A stretch of DNA of 64,000 bases, from assembly GCA_964620325.1 (NCBI GenBank), contig CAZUIM010000014.1, forward strand, positions 1 through 64,000, in the 5' to 3' direction. The notes under the pieces were generated by a model that saw only the letters and a list, made by a program, of their open reading frames with translations, made no database searches and was not told the DNA's origin. Positions 8,557 to 16,745 of this stretch are shown here, in pieces (the first letter of the stretch is position 1; every line of letters begins with the position of its first letter). The position numbers and the translations under genes are program-made. The DNA comes from CAZMYM01 sp964620325 (GTDB lineage: Bacteria; Bipolaricaulota; Bipolaricaulia; UBA7950; UBA9294).

Positions 8557-8972
8557 TCGTCCGACGCAACGATCGCCCGCTCTCGGAATCCCTCGATCGT
8601 CTCCGGACCGATCCCCTTCACCTCGGCCAACGCGTCGACGGAGGCGAATCGCCCGTGCTCCTCGCGGTAGGCGACGATCCGTCCGGCCAGGACAGGGCCG
8701 ATCCCGGGGAGTCGCGTGAGGTCCTCGAGCGTCGCCGTGTTGACGTTCACTGTTCCCGACGCGCCCGACGCGTCGAACGACGGGATCGTCACGTAGACAT
8801 TCTCCAGTGCGATCAGCCGGTTCTCCACGCCGTCCGGCGAGCGCTCACCGCCGTCGAAGAGAAAGATTCCACCAACAAGCAGGGCGGCCCCGATCAGCAA
8901 AACGAGGCCGCGTCGCTGCGCCCCGGCGTCGATCCGGACCACGCGACGGCTCCGTATCTCGTTCATGCTCAT
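8550..8972 (-). CDS. comEA: ComEA-like helix-hairpin-helix DNA-binding protein
   Basis: 140 residues: short basic N-terminus, one transmembrane helix (about 21-41, GLVLLIGAALLVGGIFLF), a linker, then the double helix-hairpin-helix domain of ComEA (VNVNTATLEDLTRLPGIGP, VDALAEVKGIGPETIE). ComEA binds incoming DNA at the outer face of the cytoplasmic membrane during competence. No comEC or pilus gene is nearby, so its role in uptake is inferred from the family. A second Met two codons downstream is an alternative start. Confidence 0.85.
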   Translation of the reverse strand: MSMNEIRSRRVVRIDAGAQRRGLVLLIGAALLVGGIFLFDGGERSPDGVENRLIALENVYVTIPSFDASGASGTVNVNTATLEDLTRLPGIGPVLAGRIVAYREEHGRFASVDALAEVKGIGPETIEGFRERAIVASDDQ

Positions 8973-9010
8973 TGATTCTAAGGTTTACTCCTCCATCGGA
9001 ACAAGGCGGA

Positions 9011-9039
9011 CTGGCAAAACGCCCGACCGAGAATAGACT
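9011..9039 (+). promoter_or_regulatory. Promoter for the GDT1-family gene
   Basis: CTGGCA (9011-9016), 17 bp, TAGACT (9034-9039). A start near 9046 would give a 23-nt leader containing the GGAGGG ribosome site. Confidence 0.45.
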
Positions 9040-9068
9040 CTGCTCATCACCGCATGCACGGAGGGACC

Positions 9069-9344
9069 ATGCTTCAAGCCGCACTCACATCGTTCGGTCT
9101 CGTGCTTCTGGCCGAACTCGGAGACAAGACGCAGTTGGCCGTCCTGGCCCTGACGAGTCGAACGAAGGCGCCGTGGGCCGTCTTCCTCGGAGCCGGCGCA
9201 GCGCTGCTGATCTCCACGGCACTCGCTGTGGCGCTGGGAAGCCTGTTGACCCGATTCCTTCCCGCCGGAGCGACCCGAATCCTCCACTACGCCGCCGGGG
9301 CTCTTCTCGTCGTCGTCGGTGTCTCGACGATCTGGAAGGCCTAG
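9069..9344 (+). CDS. Half-size GDT1/TMEM165 (UPF0016) cation transporter
   Basis: 91 residues from the ATG at 9069, chosen because GGAGGG sits 5 bp before it (an in-frame ATG at 9054 lies upstream of that box). The family signature E-x-G-D-K-(T/S) is present once (LLAELGDKTQLAVLAL), and there are three hydrophobic segments. Family members export Mn2+/Ca2+. Full-length proteins carry two such halves; single-half bacterial proteins are known and usually occur as pairs, but no second half-gene is adjacent here, so this one may work as a homo-oligomer. It converges on surE with a 2-bp gap. Confidence 0.85.
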   Translation: MLQAALTSFGLVLLAELGDKTQLAVLALTSRTKAPWAVFLGAGAALLISTALAVALGSLLTRFLPAGATRILHYAAGALLVVVGVSTIWKA

Positions 9345-9346
9345 GA

Positions 9347-10141
9347 TCACTCGCTGAGCTTCGTCTCCCAGAGACGAAGCTCGTCGAGGAGGGAGTGCTC
9401 GGTCAGATCGAGGTGGATCGGGGTGATCGAGACAAACCCTCCGGCGACCGCGCTGATGTCGGTCCCCTTCTCCTCGGCCGGAACCTCGGTCATCGGGTCA
9501 CCGCTGATCCAGTAGAAGTTGCGCCCGTTCGGATCCTGCCCGATGACCAGGTAGTTGTCGTACGCCGCCCCGCCGAGGCGCGTGACCCGCGGAACGAGGG
9601 CCCGCGGTTTTGGCAGATACGGGATGTTGACGTTCAGCAGGATCCCGCTTGGGACCTTCGCTCCGCCGAGAAGGAACCGGGCAAGCCGGGTCGCGAATGC
9701 GGCCGCCCCATCGTAGTTCGGCTCGTCGGCCGGATTGCTCACGGTGTCGAGGGAAACGGCGACCGCCGGAATGCCAACGCGAACCCCCTCCATCGCTGCG
9801 GCGACGGTCCCCGAATACGAGACGTCGCGTCCGAGATTCAGTCCGGCGTTGATCCCGGAGACGATGAGATCCGGTCGCTTGTCGAGAAGCCCGAGGAGGG
9901 CGAGCGAAACACAATCCGACGGGGTCCCGTTGGTTACGTGTGCGATGCTCCCGTCGAGCATCCGGACCTCGTCGAGCCGCAGCGGCTTGTGAAAGGTCCG
10001 CGTCCGGCTCGCCGCCGACCAGTTCCGCTCCGGCGCAAAGACCTCGACCGTCGCGATCTGGGAGAGCGCGCGGTTGAGAGCGAGCAGGCCGGGGGCGTTG
10101 ACGCCATCGTCGTTGGTGATCAGGATGAGTTTGTCGTCCAT
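9347..10141 (-). CDS. surE: 5'/3'-nucleotidase SurE
   Basis: 264 residues, normal for SurE. The N-terminal metal site ILITNDDGVNAPGL carries the Asp-Asp pair; SAASRTRTF supplies the conserved Ser, and VTNGTPSDCVSLAL and VSGINAGLNLG are the other family blocks. SurE hydrolyses nucleoside monophosphates and short polyphosphates in the cytoplasm. It lies 15 bp downstream of rsmD on the same strand and is probably cotranscribed. Confidence 0.95.
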   Translation of the reverse strand: MDDKLILITNDDGVNAPGLLALNRALSQIATVEVFAPERNWSAASRTRTFHKPLRLDEVRMLDGSIAHVTNGTPSDCVSLALLGLLDKRPDLIVSGINAGLNLGRDVSYSGTVAAAMEGVRVGIPAVAVSLDTVSNPADEPNYDGAAAFATRLARFLLGGAKVPSGILLNVNIPYLPKPRALVPRVTRLGGAAYDNYLVIGQDPNGRNFYWISGDPMTEVPAEEKGTDISAVAGGFVSITPIHLDLTEHSLLDELRLWETKLSE

Positions 10142-10156
10142 TTCGGTTCGGTGACA

Positions 10157-10741
10157 CTAGCGGCCCGATGACGGTTCGTCAACCGTCGCGTCGGCAGATC
10201 GATAGAAGTAGAGAACATTGTCCCCGTACCTCCGCCGATCGGCGAGTGCAAGCCGCCCGAACGTCGACCCCGGGTCCTCCGTCTTGTGAACTGCGGCGAC
10301 AACGAGGGGATCGTCGGTCACCAAGTGAGCGCCTGCGATCTTCGACAGCGCCGCAACGGCGAGCCCCTGGAAGTAGGGAGGATCGACGAAGACGAGGTCG
10401 AAGCGCCTCCCCCTCCTTCCGTATCGGTCGATGGCGTCCTCCCAATCCCCCTCGAAGACCTCGCCGACGCCGAGGAGACCGAGCTCGTCGAGATTCCGGC
10501 GGATGATTCCGCACGCCTCACGCAAATCGTCAACGAACAGGCAACTTCTCGCCCCGCGCGACAGCGCCTCCAATCCGAGTGTCCCGACGCCGGCGAACAG
10601 GTCGAGGCAGACGGCCTCTGGAACGAAATCGGAGGCGATGCTGAACAGGGCCGTCCGGACGAAGTCGCGAACCGGCCGGATGTCTTCTTCTTCCCAATCG
10701 ACGAGGCGACGGCCCCTCAAAGACCCGCCGATGATGCGCAT
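10157..10741 (-). CDS. rsmD: 16S rRNA (guanine-N2)-methyltransferase RsmD
   Basis: 194 residues. Family blocks are MRIIGGSLRGRRL at the N-terminus, PVRDFVRTALFSI, the SAM-binding LDLFAGVGTLGLEALSRGA and the catalytic FVDPPYFQGL. RsmD methylates a guanine of the small-subunit rRNA (position 966 in E. coli) late in assembly. It heads a two-gene unit with surE. Confidence 0.93.
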   Translation of the reverse strand: MRIIGGSLRGRRLVDWEEEDIRPVRDFVRTALFSIASDFVPEAVCLDLFAGVGTLGLEALSRGARSCLFVDDLREACGIIRRNLDELGLLGVGEVFEGDWEDAIDRYGRRGRRFDLVFVDPPYFQGLAVAALSKIAGAHLVTDDPLVVAAVHKTEDPGSTFGRLALADRRRYGDNVLYFYRSADATVDEPSSGR

Positions 10742-10849
10742 CCCGTGTCTCCTTGAACGTCTGAGGCGCCGAAGCTATGATCCGATCTAGGTTCCAGCAC
10801 CTAGCACACGAATCAGCTTACGAGAGGGGGGACCGTCGTTCAACCGCCG

Positions 10850-11551
10850 ATGATTCGATCCGTCCGGGCGGTCGCGTTCGATCTCGACGCGACGCTCTGT
10901 GAATACACGCTCACCGTGCAGGAGGTCATCGAGCGCGCCCTAGCGCGGATTGGCCTCTCCGGGCCGCCGTTCGGCCGGCCGGCCCAACTCGCCGCCGAAT
11001 ACAACGTTGCTTGGTGGACGGCGGAGGAGCATCTCCGCGTCCCCGTCCATGAGCTTCGCCGCCGCGCCTGGACGACGCTCCTGAAGCGGCGCGGCTTCGA
11101 CGACCGGGTGGCTGCCCGCCGGCTCGCCGATGCCTACAGCGAGATCCGCGACGAATCGGGCGTCCGCCTCTTCGACGGCGTAGCGTCTTTCCTCTGCGAT
11201 CTCCGAAACCGGTTCCGAATCGGCATTCTGACCAACGGCCCGTCGGACATGCAGTGGGACAAACTCCGCCGACTCCACCTCCCGGATGCGGTCGACGGGA
11301 TCATCGTCGCCGGCGATCTCGGGGTCTTCAAACCGGATTCGAGACCGTTCCGTCGGCTCCTCCGAACCCTCGAAGCCCAGCCGCCGACCTCGCTGTTCGT
11401 CGGTGATTCCTACGAACACGACATCGTCGGTGCACGGGCGATCGGCATGCAGACCGCCTGGGTGACGAAGGACGGACGTCCCGAAGACGGCGGCCCGAGT
11501 CCGGACCACGTCGTCGAACGGGCGACCGACCTGCGCGGGGTTCTCCTGTGA
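10850..11551 (+). CDS. HAD-superfamily hydrolase
   Basis: 233 residues. All four HAD motifs are visible: I FDLDATLCEYT (nucleophile Asp and general acid Asp), II GILTNGPSD, III FKPDSRPF (Lys), IV FVGDSYEHDIVGA. A helical cap lies between motifs I and II (about residues 18-95). This arrangement is typical of phosphatases of the haloacid dehalogenase/phosphoglycolate phosphatase group; the substrate cannot be told. The stop overlaps the GTG of the next gene (GTGA), so the two are coupled. The only purine-rich box (GAGAGGGGG, about 10823-10831) is too far upstream for a normal ribosome site. Confidence 0.88.
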   Translation: MIRSVRAVAFDLDATLCEYTLTVQEVIERALARIGLSGPPFGRPAQLAAEYNVAWWTAEEHLRVPVHELRRRAWTTLLKRRGFDDRVAARRLADAYSEIRDESGVRLFDGVASFLCDLRNRFRIGILTNGPSDMQWDKLRRLHLPDAVDGIIVAGDLGVFKPDSRPFRRLLRTLEAQPPTSLFVGDSYEHDIVGARAIGMQTAWVTKDGRPEDGGPSPDHVVERATDLRGVLL

Positions 11552-12429
11552 GCGCGCCCGCCCGCTGTGCGGCCGTTCTCGCGATCGTCGCCATCGGGTT
11601 CGTGCTCTCGCCGTCCTCTCTCGCCGTCGCCGAAACGATCCTCCTCCCACGCCCGGTCCCGACGTTCAACCAGAACTATACGAACGGTCCGAACGCGTGG
11701 GGGGACTGCTCGCTCGGAACCTCCGGATGTCCGGACAGGATCTCGACCACCGGATGTCTTGTGACGGCCTTCTCTTCCGTTCTCGCCTACTACGAGATCG
11801 AATTGGAGGTCTCGGCCCGCTACTCGTGCACCGGGTCCGCCCGATCCGGGATGGATCCTGGAATCCTGAACGATTGGCTCCGCGAGAACGAGGGATTCGG
11901 CCGCTGCGCGCAGGATCCCTACGGGAACTGCTGTCTCGTCTGGGAGCGGCTCCCCGACAGGATCGAATTGACGGAGCACGCGAACCGGAGCGACAGCGGG
12001 CTGAATCCGGTCGCGTCAGTCGTGATCGACCACGCACTGCGCGAAGGGCGACCGATCGTCGCCGGCGTGCACTGGGACGCCTTCTGCCGAGCCAGCTCAG
12101 ATCAGACCGAGAACTGTCACTGGGTCGTTCTGACCGGGAAGATCGGCGAGACCTATACCATCGTTGATCCGATGAATCCAGACGCGTCCGACTCCGGAGG
12201 GGTTCGCACGACGCTCGAGTCCGGAACAAGAGGACGCTACATCATCGATCGTTTCTACGTCGTGGCCCCGTCAGCGCTCGGGACGGACGACGGCGCGTCG
12301 ACCGACGGGGGGACGGCTCGTTCCGAAGATACCGCCGAAGGGGACCTCCCCGGGGCCGGCGTCGCCCTCATCCTGCTCACTCTCGTTGCGGCGCTCGCCG
12401 CGATCGTCATCCTCGCCTCCTCGCAGTAG
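11548..12429 (+). CDS. Secreted C39-like cysteine peptidase with C-terminal membrane anchor
   Basis: 293 residues. Signal peptide 1-28, then a papain-like C39_2-type domain: WGDCSLGTSG followed by TTGCLVTAFSSVLAYY (catalytic Cys70), CHWVVLTG (His191) and IVDPMNP (Asp207), which would complete the triad. Several extra Cys pairs suggest disulfides. A low-complexity linker (about 255-270) leads to a C-terminal hydrophobic helix (VALILLTLVAALAAIVILAS) that would anchor it with the peptidase outside. The start GTG overlaps the HAD gene stop. The substrate is unknown; bacteriocin-processing C39 enzymes sit on ABC transporters, and none is nearby. Confidence 0.8.
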   Translation: MSAPARCAAVLAIVAIGFVLSPSSLAVAETILLPRPVPTFNQNYTNGPNAWGDCSLGTSGCPDRISTTGCLVTAFSSVLAYYEIELEVSARYSCTGSARSGMDPGILNDWLRENEGFGRCAQDPYGNCCLVWERLPDRIELTEHANRSDSGLNPVASVVIDHALREGRPIVAGVHWDAFCRASSDQTENCHWVVLTGKIGETYTIVDPMNPDASDSGGVRTTLESGTRGRYIIDRFYVVAPSALGTDDGASTDGGTARSEDTAEGDLPGAGVALILLTLVAALAAIVILASSQ

Positions 12430-12447
12430 GAGAGCGACTCTCGCGAA

Positions 12448-13230
12448 TCAGACGGCCAGGCCGGTCAGGACGAGGACGCCGAGAATCGCGCAGTAGATCG
12501 AGAAGATCCAGAGGCGTCCGCGCGACACTACCGCAAGCAGGGTCCGGATCGCGAGGAGACCGACGACGAATGCGGCGGCCGTGCCGACGAGAAGGCCCGT
12601 CCACGGCGTCCCCCCAAGACCGGCGCCCGCGGCGTCCCAGAGACTCACCAAGCCGGCGCCGAACAGCGCCGGAACCGCCAGAAGGAACGAGAAGCGGGCC
12701 GCTCCGCGCGGGGTCAGGCCGACGAGCATTCCGACACCGATCGTCGCCCCGCTCCGGGAAAGGCCGGGCAGGATCGACGCCGCCTGCGCGATCCCGACGA
12801 CGACGGCATCGAAGAAGCCGGCTCGATTGCGCTCTGCGCGATGGCGGACGAAGGACGGCGCCGCCATCAGAAGCGCGCCGGCCATGAAACTCGCCCCGAG
12901 GATGACGGTCGAACCGAAGATCGCGCCGATCGACGTACGAAGGAGCAGCCCGAGAACGACGATCGGGACCGTTCCGGCAATGATCAGACCGATCTCCTTC
13001 CGACCTTCGATCGAGCCTCGCGGCGTTAGAGACCGGACGAGGGTGACCAGATCCCGCCGGAAGACGACGAGGACGGCGGCGAGCGTCCCCCAGTGGAGGA
13101 GCGCCTCCAACAAAACGCCGGGCGGATCGAGCGCCAGCCATCGCTGGAAGAGCGCGAGATGCCCCGAACTCGACACGGGGACGAATTCGGTCGCTCCCTG
13201 AACGACGCCGAGGAGGAGGTAGCGGATCAT
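12448..13230 (-). CDS. uppP: Undecaprenyl-diphosphatase UppP (BacA)
   Basis: 260 residues from the ATG at 13230. Signature motifs: GATEFVPVSSSGHL near the N-terminus and PGLSRSGATIG in the second half; both supply catalytic Glu/Arg/Ser residues of the family. Seven to eight hydrophobic segments are visible. It recycles undecaprenyl diphosphate to the monophosphate carrier for peptidoglycan and glycan synthesis. It is the last gene of the minus-strand gltX operon; its start overlaps the stop of the polyferredoxin gene. Confidence 0.95.
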   Translation of the reverse strand: MIRYLLLGVVQGATEFVPVSSSGHLALFQRWLALDPPGVLLEALLHWGTLAAVLVVFRRDLVTLVRSLTPRGSIEGRKEIGLIIAGTVPIVVLGLLLRTSIGAIFGSTVILGASFMAGALLMAAPSFVRHRAERNRAGFFDAVVVGIAQAASILPGLSRSGATIGVGMLVGLTPRGAARFSFLLAVPALFGAGLVSLWDAAGAGLGGTPWTGLLVGTAAAFVVGLLAIRTLLAVVSRGRLWIFSIYCAILGVLVLTGLAV

Positions 13231-13994
13231 CCCTTTCTCCTCAAGCCGTAGCGCAGTGACAGCGCCCCGAGGTGACACGCCTCGACGCACTCGCCGCACT
13301 TGATGCAATTGTGATCGTCGTACTCGATGTGCGGTTCGAGGCCCATCGGGCAACGCGCCGAACAGAGGCCGCAGCCGCTGCACCGGTTCGGGTCCAGTTC
13401 GAGGTGGAGGAAGCTGACGCGATTGAACAGGGCGAGAAGCCCGCCCATCGGGCAGAGGTAGCGGCACCAGAATCGCGAAATGAGGACCATGCCGACCAGG
13501 GTCCCGCCGAGTGTCGCCATGTGAATCAGAAACGGCCGATTCACCTTTGCGACCCCCAAGAACAGGTACGGAATCGACGCCTCGATCGACCCGGCCGGAC
13601 AGAGCTTGCAGAAGACCGTGTCCGCGAAGTACCACGCCGCGAAGACTGTCCCGACCAGAACGGCAAATTTGGTGTACGAGAAGGACTTCAGAATCCTGAC
13701 CTTCCTAAACGAGAGGAGATCGTTCAGCGTGCCGAACGGACAGAACCAGCCGCAGAATCCCCGCCCCGCCAGGAGGCCGTACGCGACGATCGCTCCGAGC
13801 CAGAAGTAGGGCGGCGTGCCAAAGACAATCAGATTCTGCATCAATCCGATCGGACAGACGGTCACCGCCAGAGGGCACGCGTAGCAGTGCAACCCCGGGA
13901 AGAGAACGTGGGTCATCCCAATCCCGGTCATTCCGAACAGCCCGAAGAGGAGCCCGAGCCCTTGCGTGCCCCGGCGAACGATCGTCCGTTTCAT
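13227..13994 (-). CDS. NapH/CcoG-like membrane 4Fe-4S polyferredoxin
   Basis: 255 residues from the ATG at 13994 (the longer open frame upstream is arginine-rich and overlaps the thioredoxin-like gene). About four transmembrane segments carry membrane-face Cys clusters (HCYACPLAVTVCPIG, GFCGWFCPFGTLND, FCKLCPAGS, FWCRYLCPMGG). The C-terminal ferredoxin domain has two 4Fe-4S motifs (CSGCGLCSARCP and CIKCGECVEACH). Proteins of this kind (NapH, NosR C-terminus, CcoG) move electrons across or along the membrane. Its ATG overlaps the stop of a double-CxxC thioredoxin-like gene, suggesting that the two exchange electrons; this is inference. Confidence 0.85.
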   Translation of the reverse strand: MKRTIVRRGTQGLGLLFGLFGMTGIGMTHVLFPGLHCYACPLAVTVCPIGLMQNLIVFGTPPYFWLGAIVAYGLLAGRGFCGWFCPFGTLNDLLSFRKVRILKSFSYTKFAVLVGTVFAAWYFADTVFCKLCPAGSIEASIPYLFLGVAKVNRPFLIHMATLGGTLVGMVLISRFWCRYLCPMGGLLALFNRVSFLHLELDPNRCSGCGLCSARCPMGLEPHIEYDDHNCIKCGECVEACHLGALSLRYGLRRKG

Positions 13995-15025
13995 GGCGCC
14001 ACCCCGAGGAACTCCAACAGCCGAGCTTCGAGGTCCTCGGCGCCGAAGAGTACCTCGTCGCCGTCGTTCCGAACGATCGCCGGGACGACCGTTCGGCCCG
14101 ATCGGACGATCCCGTACGCCTCCGCAAGCTCTGGATCGACCTCGACGTCGACGAACCGATAGGCGATCCGGGCGGTCGCGTCGGCCATCCGCTCGACCAT
14201 CGCCTCGGCGGCCGGGCAGGAGTGGCACCAACGCGCATAGAACACGATCAGTTCGACGTCCTCCTCGAGCGAGCCGAGGGCGGCGATCGCCGCGTCCGAA
14301 AGCTCAACCGACCTCGGACCCGCCTCCTCGATGCCGACGCATGACGTACAGAGGACGGCGCCGATTCCCTGTGCCTGTTCGTGCTGATTCCGAGCGACCC
14401 CGTACGCGAGCGCCCCGGCGACGACGCACGCGAGGCCGAAAGCGGCGATCCGCTTCACGCCGACAAGCCTCGTCGCCGTCAGCAGCGCCGCGATCGACAG
14501 CATCGCGACTCCGAACCCGATCCACGCCCACGGAACCGGGCGCGCGACGACGGCCGCCTCGGTCGACCCAGTCGCACCGTCTACGGGAACCGCGGCCGAT
14601 TCGACGAAGAGCGCGACGGGGAGCTCTTCGTCGAACCGATAGCACCGCTCCTCCGCTCCCTCGAGAATGCAGTACGTATAGCTGACGGCGAGGCGCCCCT
14701 CGACCTCCCCCTCGACGGCCGACTCCGGCGCCTCGATCCGCACGCGGACTTCCGCCCGTTCGAACGGCGGCAGAAGGGCGATCTCCTCAGGGGGGTCGGC
14801 CGGCGCAAACGCCTCCGGCGCCGCCCAGTCGACGTCGATGTCGTCCGCCTCGCGGACCGAGTCGTTCTCGACCGAGACGACGACCTCGGCCGAGCCTCCG
14901 GCACAAATCGGAACCGGCCGGTTCGGAACGGAGAACGTGAGGATCGGCTCCTGCCCGATCCCCAGGAAGGCGAACGCCGCTGCGAGCCCGACGGCGAGTC
15001 TGACGATCGCCCGTCGTCGACTCAC
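13991..15025 (-). CDS. Membrane-anchored thioredoxin-fold protein with two CxxC motifs
   Basis: 344 residues from the GTG at 15025, behind a purine-rich GGGGGAGG box. Layout: signal/anchor helix (7-23), an Ig-like extracytoplasmic domain (about 25-160; ICAGGSAEVVVSVEND), two transmembrane helices (166-186, 191-211), a first CxxC (Cys226-Thr-Ser-Cys229) and a thioredoxin domain with Trp266-Cys267-His-Ser-Cys270-Pro. With this topology the thioredoxin domain is outside the cytoplasm. It is probably a thiol:disulfide oxidoreductase. The 4-bp overlap with the downstream polyferredoxin gene and the position between gltX and uppP are unusual. I do not know a named family with this domain order. Confidence 0.8.
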   Translation of the reverse strand: MSRRRAIVRLAVGLAAAFAFLGIGQEPILTFSVPNRPVPICAGGSAEVVVSVENDSVREADDIDVDWAAPEAFAPADPPEEIALLPPFERAEVRVRIEAPESAVEGEVEGRLAVSYTYCILEGAEERCYRFDEELPVALFVESAAVPVDGATGSTEAAVVARPVPWAWIGFGVAMLSIAALLTATRLVGVKRIAAFGLACVVAGALAYGVARNQHEQAQGIGAVLCTSCVGIEEAGPRSVELSDAAIAALGSLEEDVELIVFYARWCHSCPAAEAMVERMADATARIAYRFVDVEVDPELAEAYGIVRSGRTVVPAIVRNDGDEVLFGAEDLEARLLEFLGVAP

Positions 15026-15086
15026 CGGCCTCCCCCTCTTCCTCCGATACTCACGTCCTCCGCAAGTCCGCTCATCGCCGCGCGGA

Positions 15087-16376
15087 TCATTCCGGCTGCA
15101 CCCCGCGGTAAGAACGGAGCCGCTCGACGACAGGCACCAGACCGATCGCACTCAGGATCTCGAACAGACCCGGGCCCGCCCGCCGACCTGTCGTCGCGAT
15201 CCGACAGGCGAGAGCGACGTCCTTCAGCTTCGCTCCTTCTCGAGCGAGCGTCGCGCGGACGGCCGCCTCGACGGCGTCGGGGCTGAAGGACTCCAGCGTT
15301 TCGAGTTCGTCGGCGACGGCGCACATCAGCTCTCGCTGTCGTCCCGACACGTCGATCTCGTCGACCCGATCGAGCGGGACCGGGAAGAGCATCTCCATCG
15401 CTTCCGCGAGATCCTCGAGCGTGTGCGCGCGGTCCCGCAGCAGGTCGACGCCGACGCGAAGGCGCGCCCGATCTGCCGATTCCCACATCGCCTCGTCGAG
15501 ACGCTTCCGAGACAGGACGAACGGTTCGACCATGTCGATCAGCCGCTCCAGTTCGGCCCGCTTCAGGTGTTGTTGGTTCAGCCAACGGAGCTTCGACTCC
15601 TCGAAGACGGCCCCCGACTTGTTGATCTCGTCGAGACTGAACAGCTCGACGAGTTCGGCGATCGAGAACACCTCATCGTCGCCGTGCGACCAGCCGAGAC
15701 GGGCCAAGAAGTTGACCAGCGCTTCGGGGAGGTAGCCCGCGTCGCGGTACTCGAGGACCGACGCCGCCCCGTGTCGCTTCGACAGCTTCGCCCGATCCGA
15801 TCCAAGGATCATCGGAATGTGCAGGAACCGCGGCACCGGGCGGCCGAGCGCCTCGAACAAGAGGATGTGCTTCGGCGCGTTGTTCAGGTGGTCGTCCCCT
15901 CGAATCACGTGGGTGATCTCCATGTCGGCGTCGTCGACGACGACCCCGAAGTGGTAGAGGAAACTCCCGTCCGAACGACGGATGACGAAATCCTTCAGAT
16001 GATCGTTCCGATACGCAACGTCCCCGAGGAGATCGTCGTGGACGATCGTCCGTCCCTCGAGCGGAACTCGGAACCACCACGCGCCATCCAACTCGTAGGC
16101 GAGCCCTTTCTCCATCAGCTGTTCGGCCGCCGCGACGTGTTCCACGTGCCGATCGGATTGCCGGTAGAACTCGTCCCAGTCGAGACCGAGCCACTCGAGC
16201 GATTCGAGGATCTGCGCGATCGACGCGTCGGTCGATCGCTCGCGGTCGGTGTCCTCGATGCGAAGGACGAGGACCCCACCGGTGTGACGCGCGTAGAGCC
16301 AATTGAACAGCGCGGTCCGTGCGGAGCCTACGTGGAAGTATCCTGTTGGACTCGGCGCGAAGCGTACCCGGACCAT
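15087..16376 (-). CDS. gltX: Glutamyl-tRNA synthetase
   Basis: 429 residues from the ATG at 16376, somewhat shorter than the usual 460-490. Class I features: VRVRFAPSPTGYFHVGSARTAL (the HVGS form of the HIGH motif), LRIEDTDRERS, and KLSKRHGA as the KMSKS loop. It charges tRNA-Glu (or also tRNA-Gln if the organism uses the indirect route; no gat genes are here to decide). It is the first gene of a likely four-gene minus-strand operon, 61 bp upstream of the thioredoxin-like gene. The open frame upstream of the ATG is not conserved sequence. Confidence 0.95.
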   Translation of the reverse strand: MVRVRFAPSPTGYFHVGSARTALFNWLYARHTGGVLVLRIEDTDRERSTDASIAQILESLEWLGLDWDEFYRQSDRHVEHVAAAEQLMEKGLAYELDGAWWFRVPLEGRTIVHDDLLGDVAYRNDHLKDFVIRRSDGSFLYHFGVVVDDADMEITHVIRGDDHLNNAPKHILLFEALGRPVPRFLHIPMILGSDRAKLSKRHGAASVLEYRDAGYLPEALVNFLARLGWSHGDDEVFSIAELVELFSLDEINKSGAVFEESKLRWLNQQHLKRAELERLIDMVEPFVLSRKRLDEAMWESADRARLRVGVDLLRDRAHTLEDLAEAMEMLFPVPLDRVDEIDVSGRQRELMCAVADELETLESFSPDAVEAAVRATLAREGAKLKDVALACRIATTGRRAGPGLFEILSAIGLVPVVERLRSYRGVQPE

Positions 16377-16405
16377 GATTCCCCCTCGGTCTCGAATTCG
16401 AGGGC

Positions 16406-16411
16406 ATTGTA
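16406..16411 (-). promoter_or_regulatory. gltX promoter -10 element
   Basis: TACAAT on the minus strand, 29 bp before the gltX ATG. The matching -35 (CTTCGA, 16429-16434) is weak. Confidence 0.4.
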
Positions 16412-16472
16412 CCCGATCGCCGGTTGGATCGAAGCCGCCGACGGGTCCGATCGCCTTGCCCAGAAAAGGCCA

Positions 16473-16500
16473 GGGAGAGGGACTGTGGGGTCCCTCTCCC
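16473..16500. other. Strong 11-bp inverted repeat
   Basis: GGGAGAGGGAC (16473-16483) and GTCCCTCTCCC (16490-16500) pair perfectly around a 6-nt loop. On the minus strand it is followed by TGGCCTTTTC, so it could terminate transcription running leftward. It lies upstream of the gltX -10 and hence outside the gltX leader. Confidence 0.55.
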
Positions 16501-16544
16501 GGAGGGCTGGTATCGGGGGTGCGAGATGTTTTCACTCGCTGTCT

Positions 16545-16560
16545 TGTGACAGAAATCACG
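16545..16560. promoter_or_regulatory. CRP/FNR-like operator candidate
   Basis: TGTGA (16545-16549), 6 bp, TCACG (16556-16560): one base away from the CRP consensus TGTGA-N6-TCACA. It lies 186 bp before the macroglobulin gene. Confidence 0.35.
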
Positions 16561-16745
16561 CTAGCGAAGGTTTGTGAGGGACTTGTGAAGCCGGGGTGTG
16601 AATCCGATGGGAGGTGAAGGTCGTTTCCGGAACCTCAGGCCGCTTCGGGTGTTCGTTATGAGAGAAACGCAGATTACGACTTGTCGCGGACGCCGTTTGA
16701 CGGTATCTGTAGCTTGTGAAAAGACCACGCTGCAAGGGGGCGGGC

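Larger units (their letters stand above)
16412..16745. other. Divergent gltX / macroglobulin intergenic region
   Basis: About 370 bp separate the two start codons. It holds a perfect 11-bp hairpin (16473-16500), a CRP-like palindrome (16545-16560) and several (C/T)TTGTGA words at 16543, 16571, 16582 and 16713. No open frame looks genuine and no tRNA was found. Confidence 0.6.

Noticed and set aside
16412..16745. tRNA or riboswitch in the gltX-macroglobulin gap
   Set aside because: No cloverleaf or GTTCRA arm was found; the strong hairpin lies upstream of both inferred promoters.
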